Shown one piece after another: positions 48,655 through 59,937 of a stretch of 64,000 bases of DNA. Each line of letters opens with the position of its first letter. Within the stretch, counting starts at the first letter, position 1. The DNA is from Daphnia pulex (taxonomy: Eukaryota; Arthropoda; Branchiopoda; Diplostraca; Daphniidae): NCBI RefSeq assembly GCF_021134715.1, contig NC_060021.1:8898501-8962500 (forward strand), read 5' to 3'. A model generated the notes under the pieces. It was not told where the DNA came from, did no database searches, and saw nothing but the letters and a program-made list of their open reading frames with translations. A program made the translations under genes and the position numbers.

Positions 48655-49625
48655 TGCTATGGTGACTAAGTAATGTAGTAACTCGGGGCAGAGGAATACT
48701 TTGGAACTTCGGTGTATAGGTCGGAGCAGCGTAAGCAGTGGTGTAATAATCGGGAGCGCTGCTGGTGTAGTACTTATGAGCCTTAGTTTGGTAGTAGCTT
48801 GGAGCGCTTCGGTGTTGTAGCTAGGTGTAGTGTAGGTTGTGGTGTAGTAAACTGGAGCATCCGTGAAGTATTTCTGTTCAGCGTAGCACGAAAGGGCAGC
48901 TTTTGGGTAGCAACTCGGGACTGCGTAATACTTGGCAGCCTCAGTTGTGGTTGTGTAGATCGGGAAAGAGTAGTTCTTGGGCGCTTCGGTGTAGTATTCA
49001 ACCGTTTTGGTGGAGTAATGAGCTAAAGCATCGCTGTAGTAGCTGGGAACAGAGTAGTATTTAGGAGCATCGGTGTAGTAAGTACCTGAGGACAGAGTAT
49101 TACTTGGGAGCCTCGGTGTAGTAGGATGGAGCAGCATAAGTAGTCGTGTAGTACTCCGGTGCCTTGGTGGTGTAGCTCGGGGCAGCGTAAATTGTGGTAA
49201 TACTCCATTGCTTTAGTGGTGTAGTAACTGGTCGTTACGTAAGTTGATGTCGTGTAGAAAGGCAGCGGCGTTGTGGTTTGGTATTCACGGATACATCGGG
49301 ACACCAATGGTCGACCCAGCCATCAACGATACAACACCCGACAGCAGCACACCGCTATAGTTAACTAAACAATTAGTTTAAACATTAATATTCGAGTATA
49401 ACTGGCATAATAACAAATAGAAAAACGTAGGATTGATACAAAACTTTGTAAAACACAGAATATTTACGAAAAAAAAAAATGTGGAATTGATCCGATATTC
49501 CATGTAAAAACAGAAGATTTACCGATGATTGCGTATTGGTTCCACGATGAGGAATGCAGTTGGTGACAAATGGGCACTGCTGTTGTTGCCGTGTGGGAGA
49601 TGCTCGCTCGACTGTTTTATATAAC
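48655..49625 (-). pseudogene. Decayed Tyr/Thr/Pro-rich cuticle-like repeat protein
   Basis: In three alternating frames the minus strand encodes runs such as YYTDAPKYYSVPSYYS, TKAPEYYTTTYAAPSYYTEA and APDYYTTAYAAPTYTP. This is the low-complexity repeat style of secreted crustacean cuticle or structural proteins. At least three frameshifts (about 49285, 49200-49090 and 48805) and an in-frame TAA after YYTEAPK (about 49103) break it. A hydrophobic signal-like stretch (VLLSGVVSLMAGSTIG) lies at about 49345-49300. A TATATAAAA box remains at 49612-49623. No ATG was found in the expected short first exon. Assembly error could mimic some breaks, but several independent ones favour a pseudogene. Confidence 0.68.
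49613..49623 (-). promoter_or_regulatory. TATA box of the cuticle-like pseudogene
   Basis: TATATAAAACAG on the minus strand lies about 30 nt before a plausible transcription start and about 85 nt before the donor-like ATCG|GTAAAT of the short first exon. Confidence 0.5.
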
Positions 49626-49720
49626 CTTTTCTCTATCCTAACGATTTTTTTCTCATCCTAACCTCTTCAGCCTTGCGGCTATTGTACCTACTTGATAGTG
49701 ATGAAACATGTTCCTTTAAC

Positions 49721-50050
49721 ACCCATCCTCTACACGACTGCATGACACGTTTTCCGTAATGATCTCCGTGACCTTCAAGCGGGAAGGACATGCAAACTGG
49801 CATTTCCTTCTGCAGGTTGACGTTGCTGGGGATGGGTCTAGAACAACCAAAATCAAAATGAATACCAAATGGTTATGTAACACGTCCCGTTCTCACCCAG
49901 CCTCTACATCACTGCATAACACGTTTTACGTAATGATCTCCTTGACCTTCGAGTGTGAAGGACATGCAAACTGGCCTTTCCTTCTACAGGTTGACGCTGC
50001 TGGGGATGGTCCTACTACAAAAAATGTCACAATAAATACCAAATGGTTAT
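49721..50050. repeat. Two tandem copies of a 174-bp unit
   Basis: The block cacgtttt.cgtaatgatctcc ... gacatgcaaactgg ... aggttgacg.tgctggggatgg ... taccaaatggttatg occurs twice (about 49745-49877 and 49919-50051) with a period of 174 bp and roughly 85% similarity by eye. An open frame spans the pair on the plus strand but is unlike any family I know. Confidence 0.6.
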
Positions 50051-50051
50051 G

Positions 50052-51244
50052 GCTTAAAACTCACTTTATACCAATTGACATTTGAGTCATTTGACTTGTT
50101 TCTTCGGTGAAAGAAATCTTCCATTTCGAACCGTTTGAAGGAAAGTCAGCTTTTTTAAAAATATTCCTCTGCAACTTAAGTTTCAAACACATGTTCCATC
50201 GATTATAATCCATATTTCAAATTTTTTCTTGGCGATCACCTGTAAATCATGGTTAAAGAGATTAAGGCAGCATCCCCATGTTGTCCAGTCTGATTGGAAT
50301 CTTGAGTAAATGTGATATAACAAGCAAAGTTAAGTTACACTATACAATCCCTTAAAGGAATCTATGGTTAGTAGTATAAGCTTTTCCACCTTTTAAAAAT
50401 TTACTTCACTCCGATGGAAATTAGATGGTAATCATGTAAACCACATTTCCATAGCAGACTTAACTAAAAATTCTACAACAGAGATAATCTACTCTCTCTC
50501 TAGTCATCAACTAAATCTTTAGCATTACAATTTAAAACTTGATTAATCCAAGCAGAAATTACCATTTTTATGACGGTGTCAAAAATGACACCGTAATGAG
50601 AGTCTATACCATTCTACCTATCCATTCCTACCATTCCACCATTCTTACCTAACTAATAGTACCTGTTCAAGTGTTCATGCCTCTTTCTATACCCATGGTA
50701 ATGAGTAGAGAACCACTTTTACTCAGCGTCTCGAAAACACATAACCAGGCCATGAGCCAGCCACACTCTGAAAAGGGAAAAAGGCTAAAGGGGTAAACAG
50801 GGAACTGAGGTCGACGCGAGTCCATCTAGCGCTCGCCCTACAAACAATAGCATTAGTGAAACAGACAGAACGCGACAATATGTTAACTTTATTTTAAAAA
50901 TGTTTTCCTATTCTTCAATGTGCCTTGCATGTGATTTTATCTATTCCTGTCTGAAGCTAAATCTGTCTGTTTCCCTGTAGGTTTCGATGGCCATTTGATG
51001 TTCAAGCTATTAATGGAGGTGCTGCCCAAAACAGATGACTTGAACAAAATAACGCAGTATTTTAAAAATTTAAATTGCTTTAGAGATGTTTGTATTTAAA
51101 TTACAGAATATATAAACTATACTTCAAAACTAGAAAAATTTCAATAAACTGTGTGGAAAAGGTTTGTTTTTTTAGTTTCATATAAATAAACTTCGATCAA
51201 AATCTGTTATAGGGTAATTGTGGAGTAAAATCTTAAATAGTAGA
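50052..51244. other. Intergenic DNA 3' of peroxidase 1
   Basis: AT-rich and without coding signal. The last about 200 bp (from about 51050) are homologous to 61010-61180 downstream of the second peroxidase gene, so the duplication includes the 3' flank. An acceptor-like module (tgtaggtttcgatggcc) lies at about 50975. Confidence 0.45.
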
Positions 51245-54200
51245 TTACTTTTTCCAGGCAGCAAGATTCATTCGTGAAATTGTTGACGATTTGCAGTTAA
51301 CACGAGGATTCCTGCAGAAACGTTAAACAACGTGTAATATTGAAAAGTAGCTTAAAGTTAATTGAAAATTGACATACGTAGGTGAAGGATGGCGGAAAAC
51401 TAACGGCTGAACCTTGAATAAATGGTCAGCGTTGTCACAGATGATCGCTGCTAAACTCATTTTACGGATTTCTTGCAACTGAGCTACAAATACGCAGATG
51501 AAGATTAATAAAACACAAGTTCTAATGCAAACCCGAAGGTTTTTAAACAACGTGTCAAGTACCTGATGAAAATGAATTCGGATGTCCACCGTGTTCGTAG
51601 AAGAAACGGTCTCCATCCTTCAAACGTGCAAATTGATCAGCAATTATACACGAGAAAACAGGACCGAGCATTGACCCAGGTAAATGGCGCTCAACTAGGC
51701 CACCAATAAAAAGGTCAATGTCGTTGACAGAGCGATAAACCGAAGCCAAACGATCCACTACTGAACGATCCATGACTTTCAAGAGATCCTGAAAATTGGT
51801 CATAGGCGACAATCCGCAAACTTGACGGTACTTGTTGTAACCAGGAAGGCCGTGTTCACGTCCGCGCCATATATTGAGAGCTACAAGATCCAATCCAAAA
51901 TCTGTTTTTGGTCTTTTAAAAAACAAAAAAGATAAAACAATCTGTGCAAAATTTCTATGTCAAATTACATGAATTTAAATGTGAAAAAGATTAGATACCT
52001 TTGAAAAAGATGATTCGTTACGTCCTCAGAGACCCATTCGTCTACCTTTTGGGGCCACTGGTCGATCATTCCTCGCAATACAGCGTCCAATATGCCAGCT
52101 TGGCGAAGTAAAGAAGGATTGTTGAACCAGTTTCGCATCAGTTCCACTCGGACTTTACCGTCTTCCTCCACTAAACTGCATCAAGAAACATTTTATTTTA
52201 ACATACAATTGCGACGACCTTATTCCCAGTATATTTAACCACGTACTTCATTGCACCCTGGATGAGAGAGTGTCCCATACGGAAGGCAGCCGTGGCAAAT
52301 TCGTTCGTAATTGATGGGTTGGCATTCTCGTCGTAACTTGAAGAGTATCCAGTGGTTTGCGGCGTGAGGCCATAAGCGTCCATCGTTGTTCGACCGAGTA
52401 AAGACGGAAGGAATTCGTTGTAGGTGATGTGCTGCATCAAGGCACCAACAATGCGTCGAGTTTCCTGATAAAGAACTTCATCATTCCAATGAGGGTTGAT
52501 AGCAGCCAATTTGTTCGCAAGTAAATTATGCTGACGCAGGAAAATGATGTGCAACGATGTAAGTGTCATAATTTGATTGGTACGCACATCGCCTAGGACA
52601 ATGAATTTATAGATACTTAAATAGCAATATTTATAAACATATTATTTAGAGTACCTGATACAAAACAACCAAATCCAGGAGCCTTGCCAATACAACTTTT
52701 ATCTTGAGGATTTTGGGGAAGGAGAGGCCGACCTTCAATTTTGGAGATTTTCAGACGACCTCCTACAAACTGACGCAAACTGGCAGCAATAACGGGTGAT
52801 GGTCCGTATATATGTGAAGCATCGATAAAATGAGTAATTTCATTCATTTGTTCCGCATAACCCATTCGACATTCTATCCGAGGAGCAATCATGGATCGAA
52901 CGAAGTTCAAGCATCGTACACCTCTGGGACCATAGAAAGGATCGTTGGCTGGAATGTCAATTGGGAAGCAGTGAGGATGGCGCATTTCAGGTGGAATGAT
53001 CCCACCCTCTGCAGTGCAGCATTCAATGTTGGATTGATTGGCTAAAATTTTAAAAATAAAAATAAGCCATTGTTTCAAGCCACATGAATATTTTCACTTG
53101 ATTTTATGTTTACCAGTTCGGAACGATGGGACATGGATCATATCATGATCCACAAACTGCCCCCATTGCATAAGCATATGCGTCATATCTACAGCTGGAT
53201 AGTTTTTATCTGTAACGATTATATTCCTGATGACACGAACATTGGGAAGTTGTTTTCCCGAATTACCGATTTTTGGATCCCATATACCTACCAAACCCAA
53301 ACCCCAAAATAATGTGTTTAAAAAAGTCGCTTGATAAATGCTTGTCAAACTTACCATCACCATATTCCGGTGTAGCTAAGCGTTCGAGTGGCGTTAATGC
53401 GCTACCCCAAGAAGGTTGTTGCAAGTTGTTGCAAGTGCCGTCAAAAGTCCGATATTTTGTAATTACACATACCGGGAGTCGAGGACATGTATCCTCTAAC
53501 AAACTTAATCTTGTGTCGATCGTTTGTAATCCAAGTCCAGCCTGTTCTGGTGAAAGTAGTAACCTGTAAGGAACAAGTTAATCCAATAAGTAAAAAGAAG
53601 TTCTTCAAATTATTAACTCGCAAGTACTTGTCCTGCAATCGTCGAGCAGCGTTAACGACCAACAGGGCTTTGTCGCTTTGAATGCGGGACATTTCTAAAG
53701 GAGCCATATTAGTTGAGTGCCCCCAAGCCATTGAAGTTTCACTCATCATAACTTTTCTACTGCTTAGATTTTCTTCGATCTTCAACAGAAGTATAAAAAG
53801 TTAAATCTTTCCAACCAACGAATAATTTAAAATGATGTTCATACAGCGTTAATTTGAAGCAAATCAGCACGAGCTGATCGGGCGGATTTCTCTAAAATTT
53901 TCGTTGGAACAGATTGCACAGGAGGGAGCAGGCGAATTTTATGGATTGTTGGATACTTGGTTGCTACAGTTATTTAGATAATAACAAATCGAAAAAAAAA
54001 ATGGGATTGAATATCAAACGTGTAAAGAACTAATAAGACTAAACAGTTTCACTTACATTTCACGTGAACAACATCTGGACAACAGAGCCCAATGAACCCT
54101 CGAGCATCCGAACAAGGTTTCGATGAATGCGTACGAAGTTCGTCATACCAAACGGAACACTGGGTAGCCGGCTTACAGGCATACTGAGGTCCACATCCAC

Positions 54201-54282
54201 CATTAGCGACAATGGCAATGGAATTTGGACTTGGATGACGGGCCAAAATAGCAATGGGTAAAATAAATAAAACCCACAACAT
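51245..54282 (-). CDS. Animal haem peroxidase (chorion peroxidase/peroxinectin-like), copy 1
   Basis: Eleven exons: 54282-54057, 53963-53845, 53779-53628, 53563-53355, 53287-53114, 53041-52655, 52592-52247, 52175-51999, 51912-51563, 51483-51378, 51311-51245 (2,313 nt, 770 codons plus stop). It has a signal peptide (MLWVLFILPIAILA) and then a Cys-rich knot (CGPQYAC ... CSVWYD ... CSDARGFIGLCC). The haem peroxidase fold follows: MLMQWGQFVDHDM with the distal His, THFIDASHIYG, GDVRTNQIMTLTSLHIIFLRQHN, and AAFRMGHSLIQ with the proximal His. Later parts are LNIWRGREHGLPGYNKYR and FVCGLSP-type segments. It is predicted to be secreted and to use H2O2 for oxidation or cross-linking in cuticle, egg covering or immunity; that role is inferred from the family. 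Only the acceptor at 53779 (GTTGAAG) is weak. Confidence 0.92.
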
Positions 54283-55806
54283 TTTAAATTCTGTTTTTCT
54301 AACCGAGTGAGCTACTACTCTTCTTTAAGAAATAAAATAAAAACATGAATTAAATTGCTTCAAGAATGATTCGCCGTGTACGAAAATGCAAAGAGTCCTT
54401 TAAAAAATTACAAAAAAAGGAGAAATATTAGCGCACTACTATACGTTCGGAGAGTACTGTATCGAATAACAACTCCACTGTTAGCATGCCTACTTAAATA
54501 AGAAACCCCGTCTGTTGCTTCTGGTATGTAGCAGGAATTAGAAAGTGTGATTGAGTTGTAAGTTGATTGATATCTAAATGAGCTTTCGATAGTCATCCTT
54601 TTATAGGGTAGGATAAGAAAAGTTTCCCCTTCAGCGAATACCATTACTATCTTTAAGTAAAGGTGTGGCTTGCGGGAATTTTGCAGCCGATCTAACACAG
54701 TTTAGCATATAAAAACCGAAGACATCGTCATTTGCATTCAATGCAGTTGGTATCGGCAGGTAGGCTATTGGAAAAGAACGTCTGCGGCTTTACTATTCCT
54801 TCATTCCTGACACAACAAAAAATAAAAAAAATGGGTGACATCAAATAGAACATGTCGATACCGCTATTCAAGGTTCTTGCTTACGCCCTTTTCTGTTGGT
54901 CGTTCTTACAACACGCGAAAGTGATTTCGTCAACCAGGACACATTGTTGAAGGTAGTTTGAAAACTGTTTTAGGTTTGACTACTACCTCAACAGTCCCTG
55001 TATGTAACTGATTAAAAGAATGCATTTAAAATTGTGTATAATTACATTCCGTTTAAGTTTGAGAGGAGCACGTACAAAAACACTATCCCCGGCGCTTTTT
55101 TTTCTATCGCCATGCATTTAAGTTACAACCGCGATCGACTGTGAATATCCAAGTAATCTATCCACGAGTTGACCTGGATTTGAAAGTAAGAGTAAAATTG
55201 GAATTAATATTGACAACGTATTAAACATAAAAATGTTCCTTTAATTAATACAATACAATGACTACAATTTTAGCTTGTAATAAAATTTAAAAAAATGTTG
55301 TGACCTAGAAGTTAATTCACGCGTGAAGGTGCAATATGCAACCACTCTCCAATATATAGGTTACTTCGATGGATGTCAATCGTTATAGAGAGTTAGATCA
55401 TTGTAACCGTCACACTCGTCACCAGTCTACACGAAAACCACAAGAACCGCAATAGCCGTTCTCATGTGTATCTGTCGCCTGTGAGAGTGTCTGTCAACAT
55501 AAAACCAGTGCATCCATAGAAGATAAATCTAGAATTTCAAACGTTTTTTGCTTCTATTTAAACTATGTAAATGATTTGATACACATGTTCATGTAATGTT
55601 TACAATGCAAAAAAGAAAGCTACTACTGTGTAAAACTCAATTAATATGGCAATGTTATTTTTTCTCTACACACACTTAAGCTACAAGAAACGTCAGCAGT
55701 AAACATATGTAACCTTGTGACTGTGACATGGCATGAGTAGCTGTAAAAAAATTAATTCTAATTTAATTCCAAAAAAACCTGTTATGGGAAAGCGACAATG
55801 GACCAC
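54283..55806. other. Spacer between peroxidase 1 and the inverted repeat
   Basis: No coding sequence is supported. It includes the presumed peroxidase 1 promoter near 54.6 kb. A plus-strand TATA-like element at 54708 is followed by a short ATG frame and a donor-like GGCAG|GTAGGC, which could start an unknown transcript, but no downstream exon was found. Confidence 0.4.
54598..54608 (-). promoter_or_regulatory. Candidate TATA box of peroxidase 1
   Basis: CCTATAAAAGG on the minus strand lies about 315 nt upstream of the start codon. A second TATA-like element faces the other way at about 54708 (catataaaaacc, plus strand). The long 5' UTR this implies makes the assignment tentative. Confidence 0.35.
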
Positions 55807-57091
55807 ATAGACACTAGTCCTTTTAACATGTAGACACTAGAACTTTACAATAGAACATAAACATAAGTCAGTTATAGTGTCGTCAAAAATTTACATTTTA
55901 AAATTTAGCTAGGTCTAGTGTCTCTACTTCTAGTTCTAGCGTCTTCGAAGACATTTTAAATTTTAACGTTATAAAATTTACAAAATCCAAATTAAATTTT
56001 TTAATTCCAAATTGTCAAAGTTTTAACATAGTTTTAAATACTGTTTAGTTCTAGTGTCCTATAAGCTATTTCTAGTGTCTCCTTAATTTAAAAGTTAAAA
56101 AAGAAATGTTTGTTCTATTGTCTTCGATAACACTATGAGTGTTAAATGTTAAATTTATTTTTTAAATTTCGATTCGAGATTTTCGATTTTCAAAAATATC
56201 CTCTTAGAGCCTGGTGTACTTAATGCTGCCATCTAGCGATAGGTTGGCCAACCCATGTCTGAGTGCACAAGTGCAATATATCGCACAGGTCTGGCGCCAC
56301 TTTTCCTCTCGCGCTTCCCTATTACGCTAGTGTCGTCTGGTGGGGAACGGCGACAACTCTATTTCTGTCAACACCATTCTGCATGCAAAAGGACTTATGT
56401 AGTGCTCATGTAATCTCAATTGTTATTTTATTATTAATCTATGCATTTTAAAGGTACTACATCTTCTAAATCCCTAAAAACTCAGTGAAGATGAGACTAA
56501 GGTTACAAGAATTACACCATTCCCCCCTAAGTCTCAGGAATACATAGACATTTGCAGCAGTGTGTACGTGGTAAGCAAAAAGAATTGTTGGTGTACAGCA
56601 TTAATACATTTTCCCTTTATAACCAGGAAAGATTATTATACCCCATGCTTCAATTGAATGGATTACCAGCATATTTTCTGAATATATGGAGTGGTAGCAT
56701 AGCATATACTAAATTCGAAGATGCAACACGAAGAAGAAGCTGTGCATTTGTGGAATTTTGTGATTCCGAGTCAGCTGCCAAAGCTGTCACAGTAAGTGTT
56801 CTTTACATATTTAGGCAGTAACAATTAATACCTAAATGGAGACAATGCTGAGAGCTCATTCAAAAATTTTATAGGAATATGCAGCCTCCAGCGAGTATCA
56901 TGTATTGACTGAAGATCCAGGGCAGTCATGTAGTATTCAGGTGTTTGATGCAGAGTGCGTAAACTACTTTCTAATTGAACAATTGAAAGTTGTTCACTTT
57001 ACCTTTTTTATTTATTTTAATTTGATTTTGTTCTTACAGGAGCCAAGACGAAAAGGGGGACAAGAAGAAAACGAGCACAAAACTAGACACG
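55807..57091. repeat. Left arm of 1,285-bp inverted repeat
   Basis: Base p pairs with base 115744-p across the structure with no indel along the full arm and only scattered mismatches noted (for example 55818/59926). The outer 300 bp are rich in GACACTAG/CTAGTGTC motifs (about 55809, 55833, 55914, 56053, 56074). The inner part contains the LARP7-like exons. Confidence 0.88.
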
Positions 57092-57148
57092 CGGAGGAAG
57101 CAGATCATTTCCAAGTTCCGTGTGTTGAATGCTCAAGAAACATTTTAA
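56486..57148 (+). pseudogene. LARP7/La-like RRM gene fragment (left arm)
   Basis: Four exons with good splice borders stay in frame: 56486-56570, 56627-56791, 56875-56954, 57040-57148. They encode EDETKVTRITPFPP ... SVYVERLLY (La-to-RRM linker and RNP2), then an RRM with RNP1 RSCAFVEFCDSESAAKAV. A basic tail (GDKKKTSTKLDTRRKQ) and a stop follow. This order resembles the first RRM of La and LARP7 proteins, which bind 7SK and other polymerase III RNAs. The La motif and any start codon are absent upstream, so it is a 5'-truncated copy or a fragment of a gene. The last exon runs 57 bp past the end of the inverted-repeat arm, so this arm is probably the source copy. Confidence 0.55.
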
Positions 57149-58652
57149 ATATTATTTGAGAAATACAAATTTTTAAACACGCACCAATGCTTGTAGTGTA
57201 CCCGTGTTAAACTTCAATAAAAAAGATATGATAGTTCAAAAAATGAGAATTTATTAGTTCGTTCACTATTAACAAAAGGTTGACTCTTTGTATTTCAAAT
57301 TAGGATTCCGCGTTGATAATGTAGTGTATTAATGCAGTATCTTCCCTATTTCATAGATGGAAGTCTGAATAGCATGAGCTAGAGCATGATAGCTAGCGTC
57401 AGTTTAAACATCTTCCGGCATGAATTAAAGGTAGATGCATATAAAATGCAGTGTTTTTTAACTCATATTCGGGTTCCGCGTGAAAATCTGAGTAAGAACA
57501 TTCATCTGATTACTATTGGCGGACGGCTGCATTAGCATGATTTGCGTCAACGTGAAAAATCGTTCGACGTGAATTACAGGCACACGCATACAAGAAAGAG
57601 TTTTTTTGAACTCATATTCGGATTCCGCGTAAAAAGTTTAGCATAAATTATTGTTTTAGTTATTTTTGCGTTATCCTGTGCAGCACGATGTGCGTCAGCG
57701 TGAAAAATCGTTCGGCGTGAATTACAGGTACACGCATATAAAATAGCCAGTTTTTCAAATCATTTTTGAATTCAGCGTAAAAAGTTGAGTCTACTTCATA
57801 ATTTTCATCAATATTAGCGGCAGCCTGCAAGAGTTATTCGTTTTTGACGAATTTTTTCATAGAAACAAAACGACGCAGTTCTCTTTTATTATCTAGGCGA
57901 CCTTTTTTCGAAATTTTTTTTTGTCGCAAACGACAAATTCCCCCCTAAAATAATGAAATTAACACCTGATACTCAAATTTAAACGCTGAATCCATAAATG
58001 AAGTCAAATACCGACTTTTTTTTATGCATCTACCGTTATTTCACGCCGAACGGTTTCTCACGCTCACGTAAAGCACGCTATACACTACAGGCTTCCGCCA
58101 ATAATAATAAAGTGATAGTTTTTACGCAAGTTTTAACGCGGAATGCGAATATGAGTTCAAAAAAACTCTATATTATATGCATCTACCCGTAATTCACGCC
58201 GGATGGTTTTTCACGCCGACGCTCATCATGCTATGCAGGATAACGCAAAAATAACGAAAGATATGAATTATGCTCAACTTTTGACGCGGAATCCGAATAT
58301 GAGTTAAAAACTATATCTTATATGCATTAACCCCCGTAATTCACGCCGGACGGTTTTTCACGCCGACGCTCGATCTATGCAGACTTCTTAAAATAATGGA
58401 AAAAATTACACTACACTCAATTTTTCACGCGGAATCAAAATTTGAAATAAAAAACAGTCTAACTAACAAGTGAATTCTCATTATTTAAAATTTATATCTT
58501 TTATTGTTGTCTTTTATTATGTATTACATGGATACACTACAGGCATGTTAAGTGTCTTAACGAATTTGTATTTCTCATTGTAGCATTTAGCATTTTCTTG
58601 AGCATGCCGCACCATGGAACTACAGTGTCTAGAGGTTCTTCCAGGGTTCTTC
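57092..58652. repeat. Spacer of the inverted repeat with mirrored tandem repeats
   Basis: Two arrays of about 145-170-bp units point toward each other. In the left array (57290-57800) gattccgcgt-type motifs occur at about 57303, 57475, 57621 and 57768. In the right array (57990-58440) the reverse complement acgcggaat occurs at about 58136, 58283 and 58425. A second shared motif (tgaattacagg / taattcacgcc) sits between them. The middle (57830-57990) is AT-rich. The spacer holds diverged continuations of the arms on both sides (57092-57280 and 58480-58652). Confidence 0.65.
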
Positions 58653-59258
58653 CGTGTCTAGTTTTGTGCTCGTTTTCTTCTTGTCCCCCTTTTCGTCTTG
58701 GCTCCTGTAAGAACAAAATCAAATTAAAATAAATAAAAAAGGTAAAGTGAACAACTTTCAATTGTTCAATTAGAAAGTAGTTTACGCACTCTGCATCAAA
58801 CACCTGAATACTACATGACTGCCCTGGATCTTCAGTCAATACATGATACTCGCTGGAGGCTGCATATTCCTATAAAATTTTTGAATGAGCTCTCAGCATT
58901 GTCTCCATTTAGGTATTAATTGTTACTGCCTAAATATGTAAAGAACACTTACTGTGACAGCTTTGGCAGCTGACTCGGAATCACAAAATTCCACAAATGC
59001 ACAGCTTCTTCTTCGTGTTGCATCTTCGAATTTAGTATATGCTATGCTACCACTCCATATATTCAGAAAATATGCTGGTAATCCATTCAATTGAAGCATG
59101 GGGTATAATAATCTTTCCTGGTTATAAAGGGAAAATGTATTAATGCTGTACACCAACAATTCTTTTTGCTTACCACGTACACACTGCTGCAAATGTCTAT
59201 GTATTCCTGAGACTTAGGGGGGAATGGTGTAATTCTTGTAACCTTAGTCTCATCTTCA
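58653..59258 (-). pseudogene. LARP7/La-like RRM gene fragment (right arm)
   Basis: Mirror copy of the left-arm fragment: exons 59258-59174, 59117-58953, 58869-58790 and a partial 58704-58653. Beyond the arm boundary the frame changes from the left copy's basic tail to a diverged sequence that soon meets a TAG (about 58625). The right copy therefore lacks the original C-terminus and is the more damaged of the pair. Confidence 0.55.
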
Positions 59259-59937
59259 CTGAGTTTTTAGGGATTTAGAAGATGTAGTACCTTTAAAATG
59301 CATAGATTAATAATAAAATAACAATTGAGATTACATGAGCACTACATAAGTCCTTTTGCATGCAGAATGGTGTTGACAGAAATAGAGTTGTCGCCGTTCC
59401 CCACCAGACGACACTAGCGTAATAGGGAAGCGCGAGAGGAAAAGTGGCGCCAGACCTGTGCGATATATTGCACTTGTGCACTCAGACATGGGTTGGCCAA
59501 CCTATCGCTAGATGGCAGCATTAAGTACACCAGGCTCTAAGAGGATATTTTTGAAAATCGAAAATCTCGAATCGAAATTTAAAAAATAAATTTAACATTT
59601 AACACTCATAGTGTTATCGAAGACAATAGAACAAACATTTCTTTTTTAACTTTTAAATTAAGGAGACACTAGAAATAGCTTATAGGACACTAGAACTAAA
59701 CAGTATTTAAAACTATGTTAAAACTTTGACAATTTGGAATTAAAAAATTTAATTTGGATTTTGTAAATTTTATAACGTTAAAATTTAAAATGTCTTCGAA
59801 GACGCTAGAACTAGAAGTAGAGACACTAGACCTAGCTAAATTTTAAAATGTAAATTTTTGACGACACTAGAACTGACTTATGTTTATGTTCTATTGTAAA
59901 GTTCTAGTGTCTAAATGTTAAAAGGTCTAGTGTCTAT
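58653..59937. repeat. Right arm of 1,285-bp inverted repeat
   Basis: Reverse complement of 55807-57091. Outside the arms the sequences differ at once (gaccac on the left, taggtctaa on the right), and no target-site duplication is evident. Confidence 0.88.

Noticed and set aside
57290-58440. CRISPR-like array
   Set aside because: The units are about 150 bp, imperfect and in eukaryotic context. Repeat and spacer sizes do not fit CRISPR.
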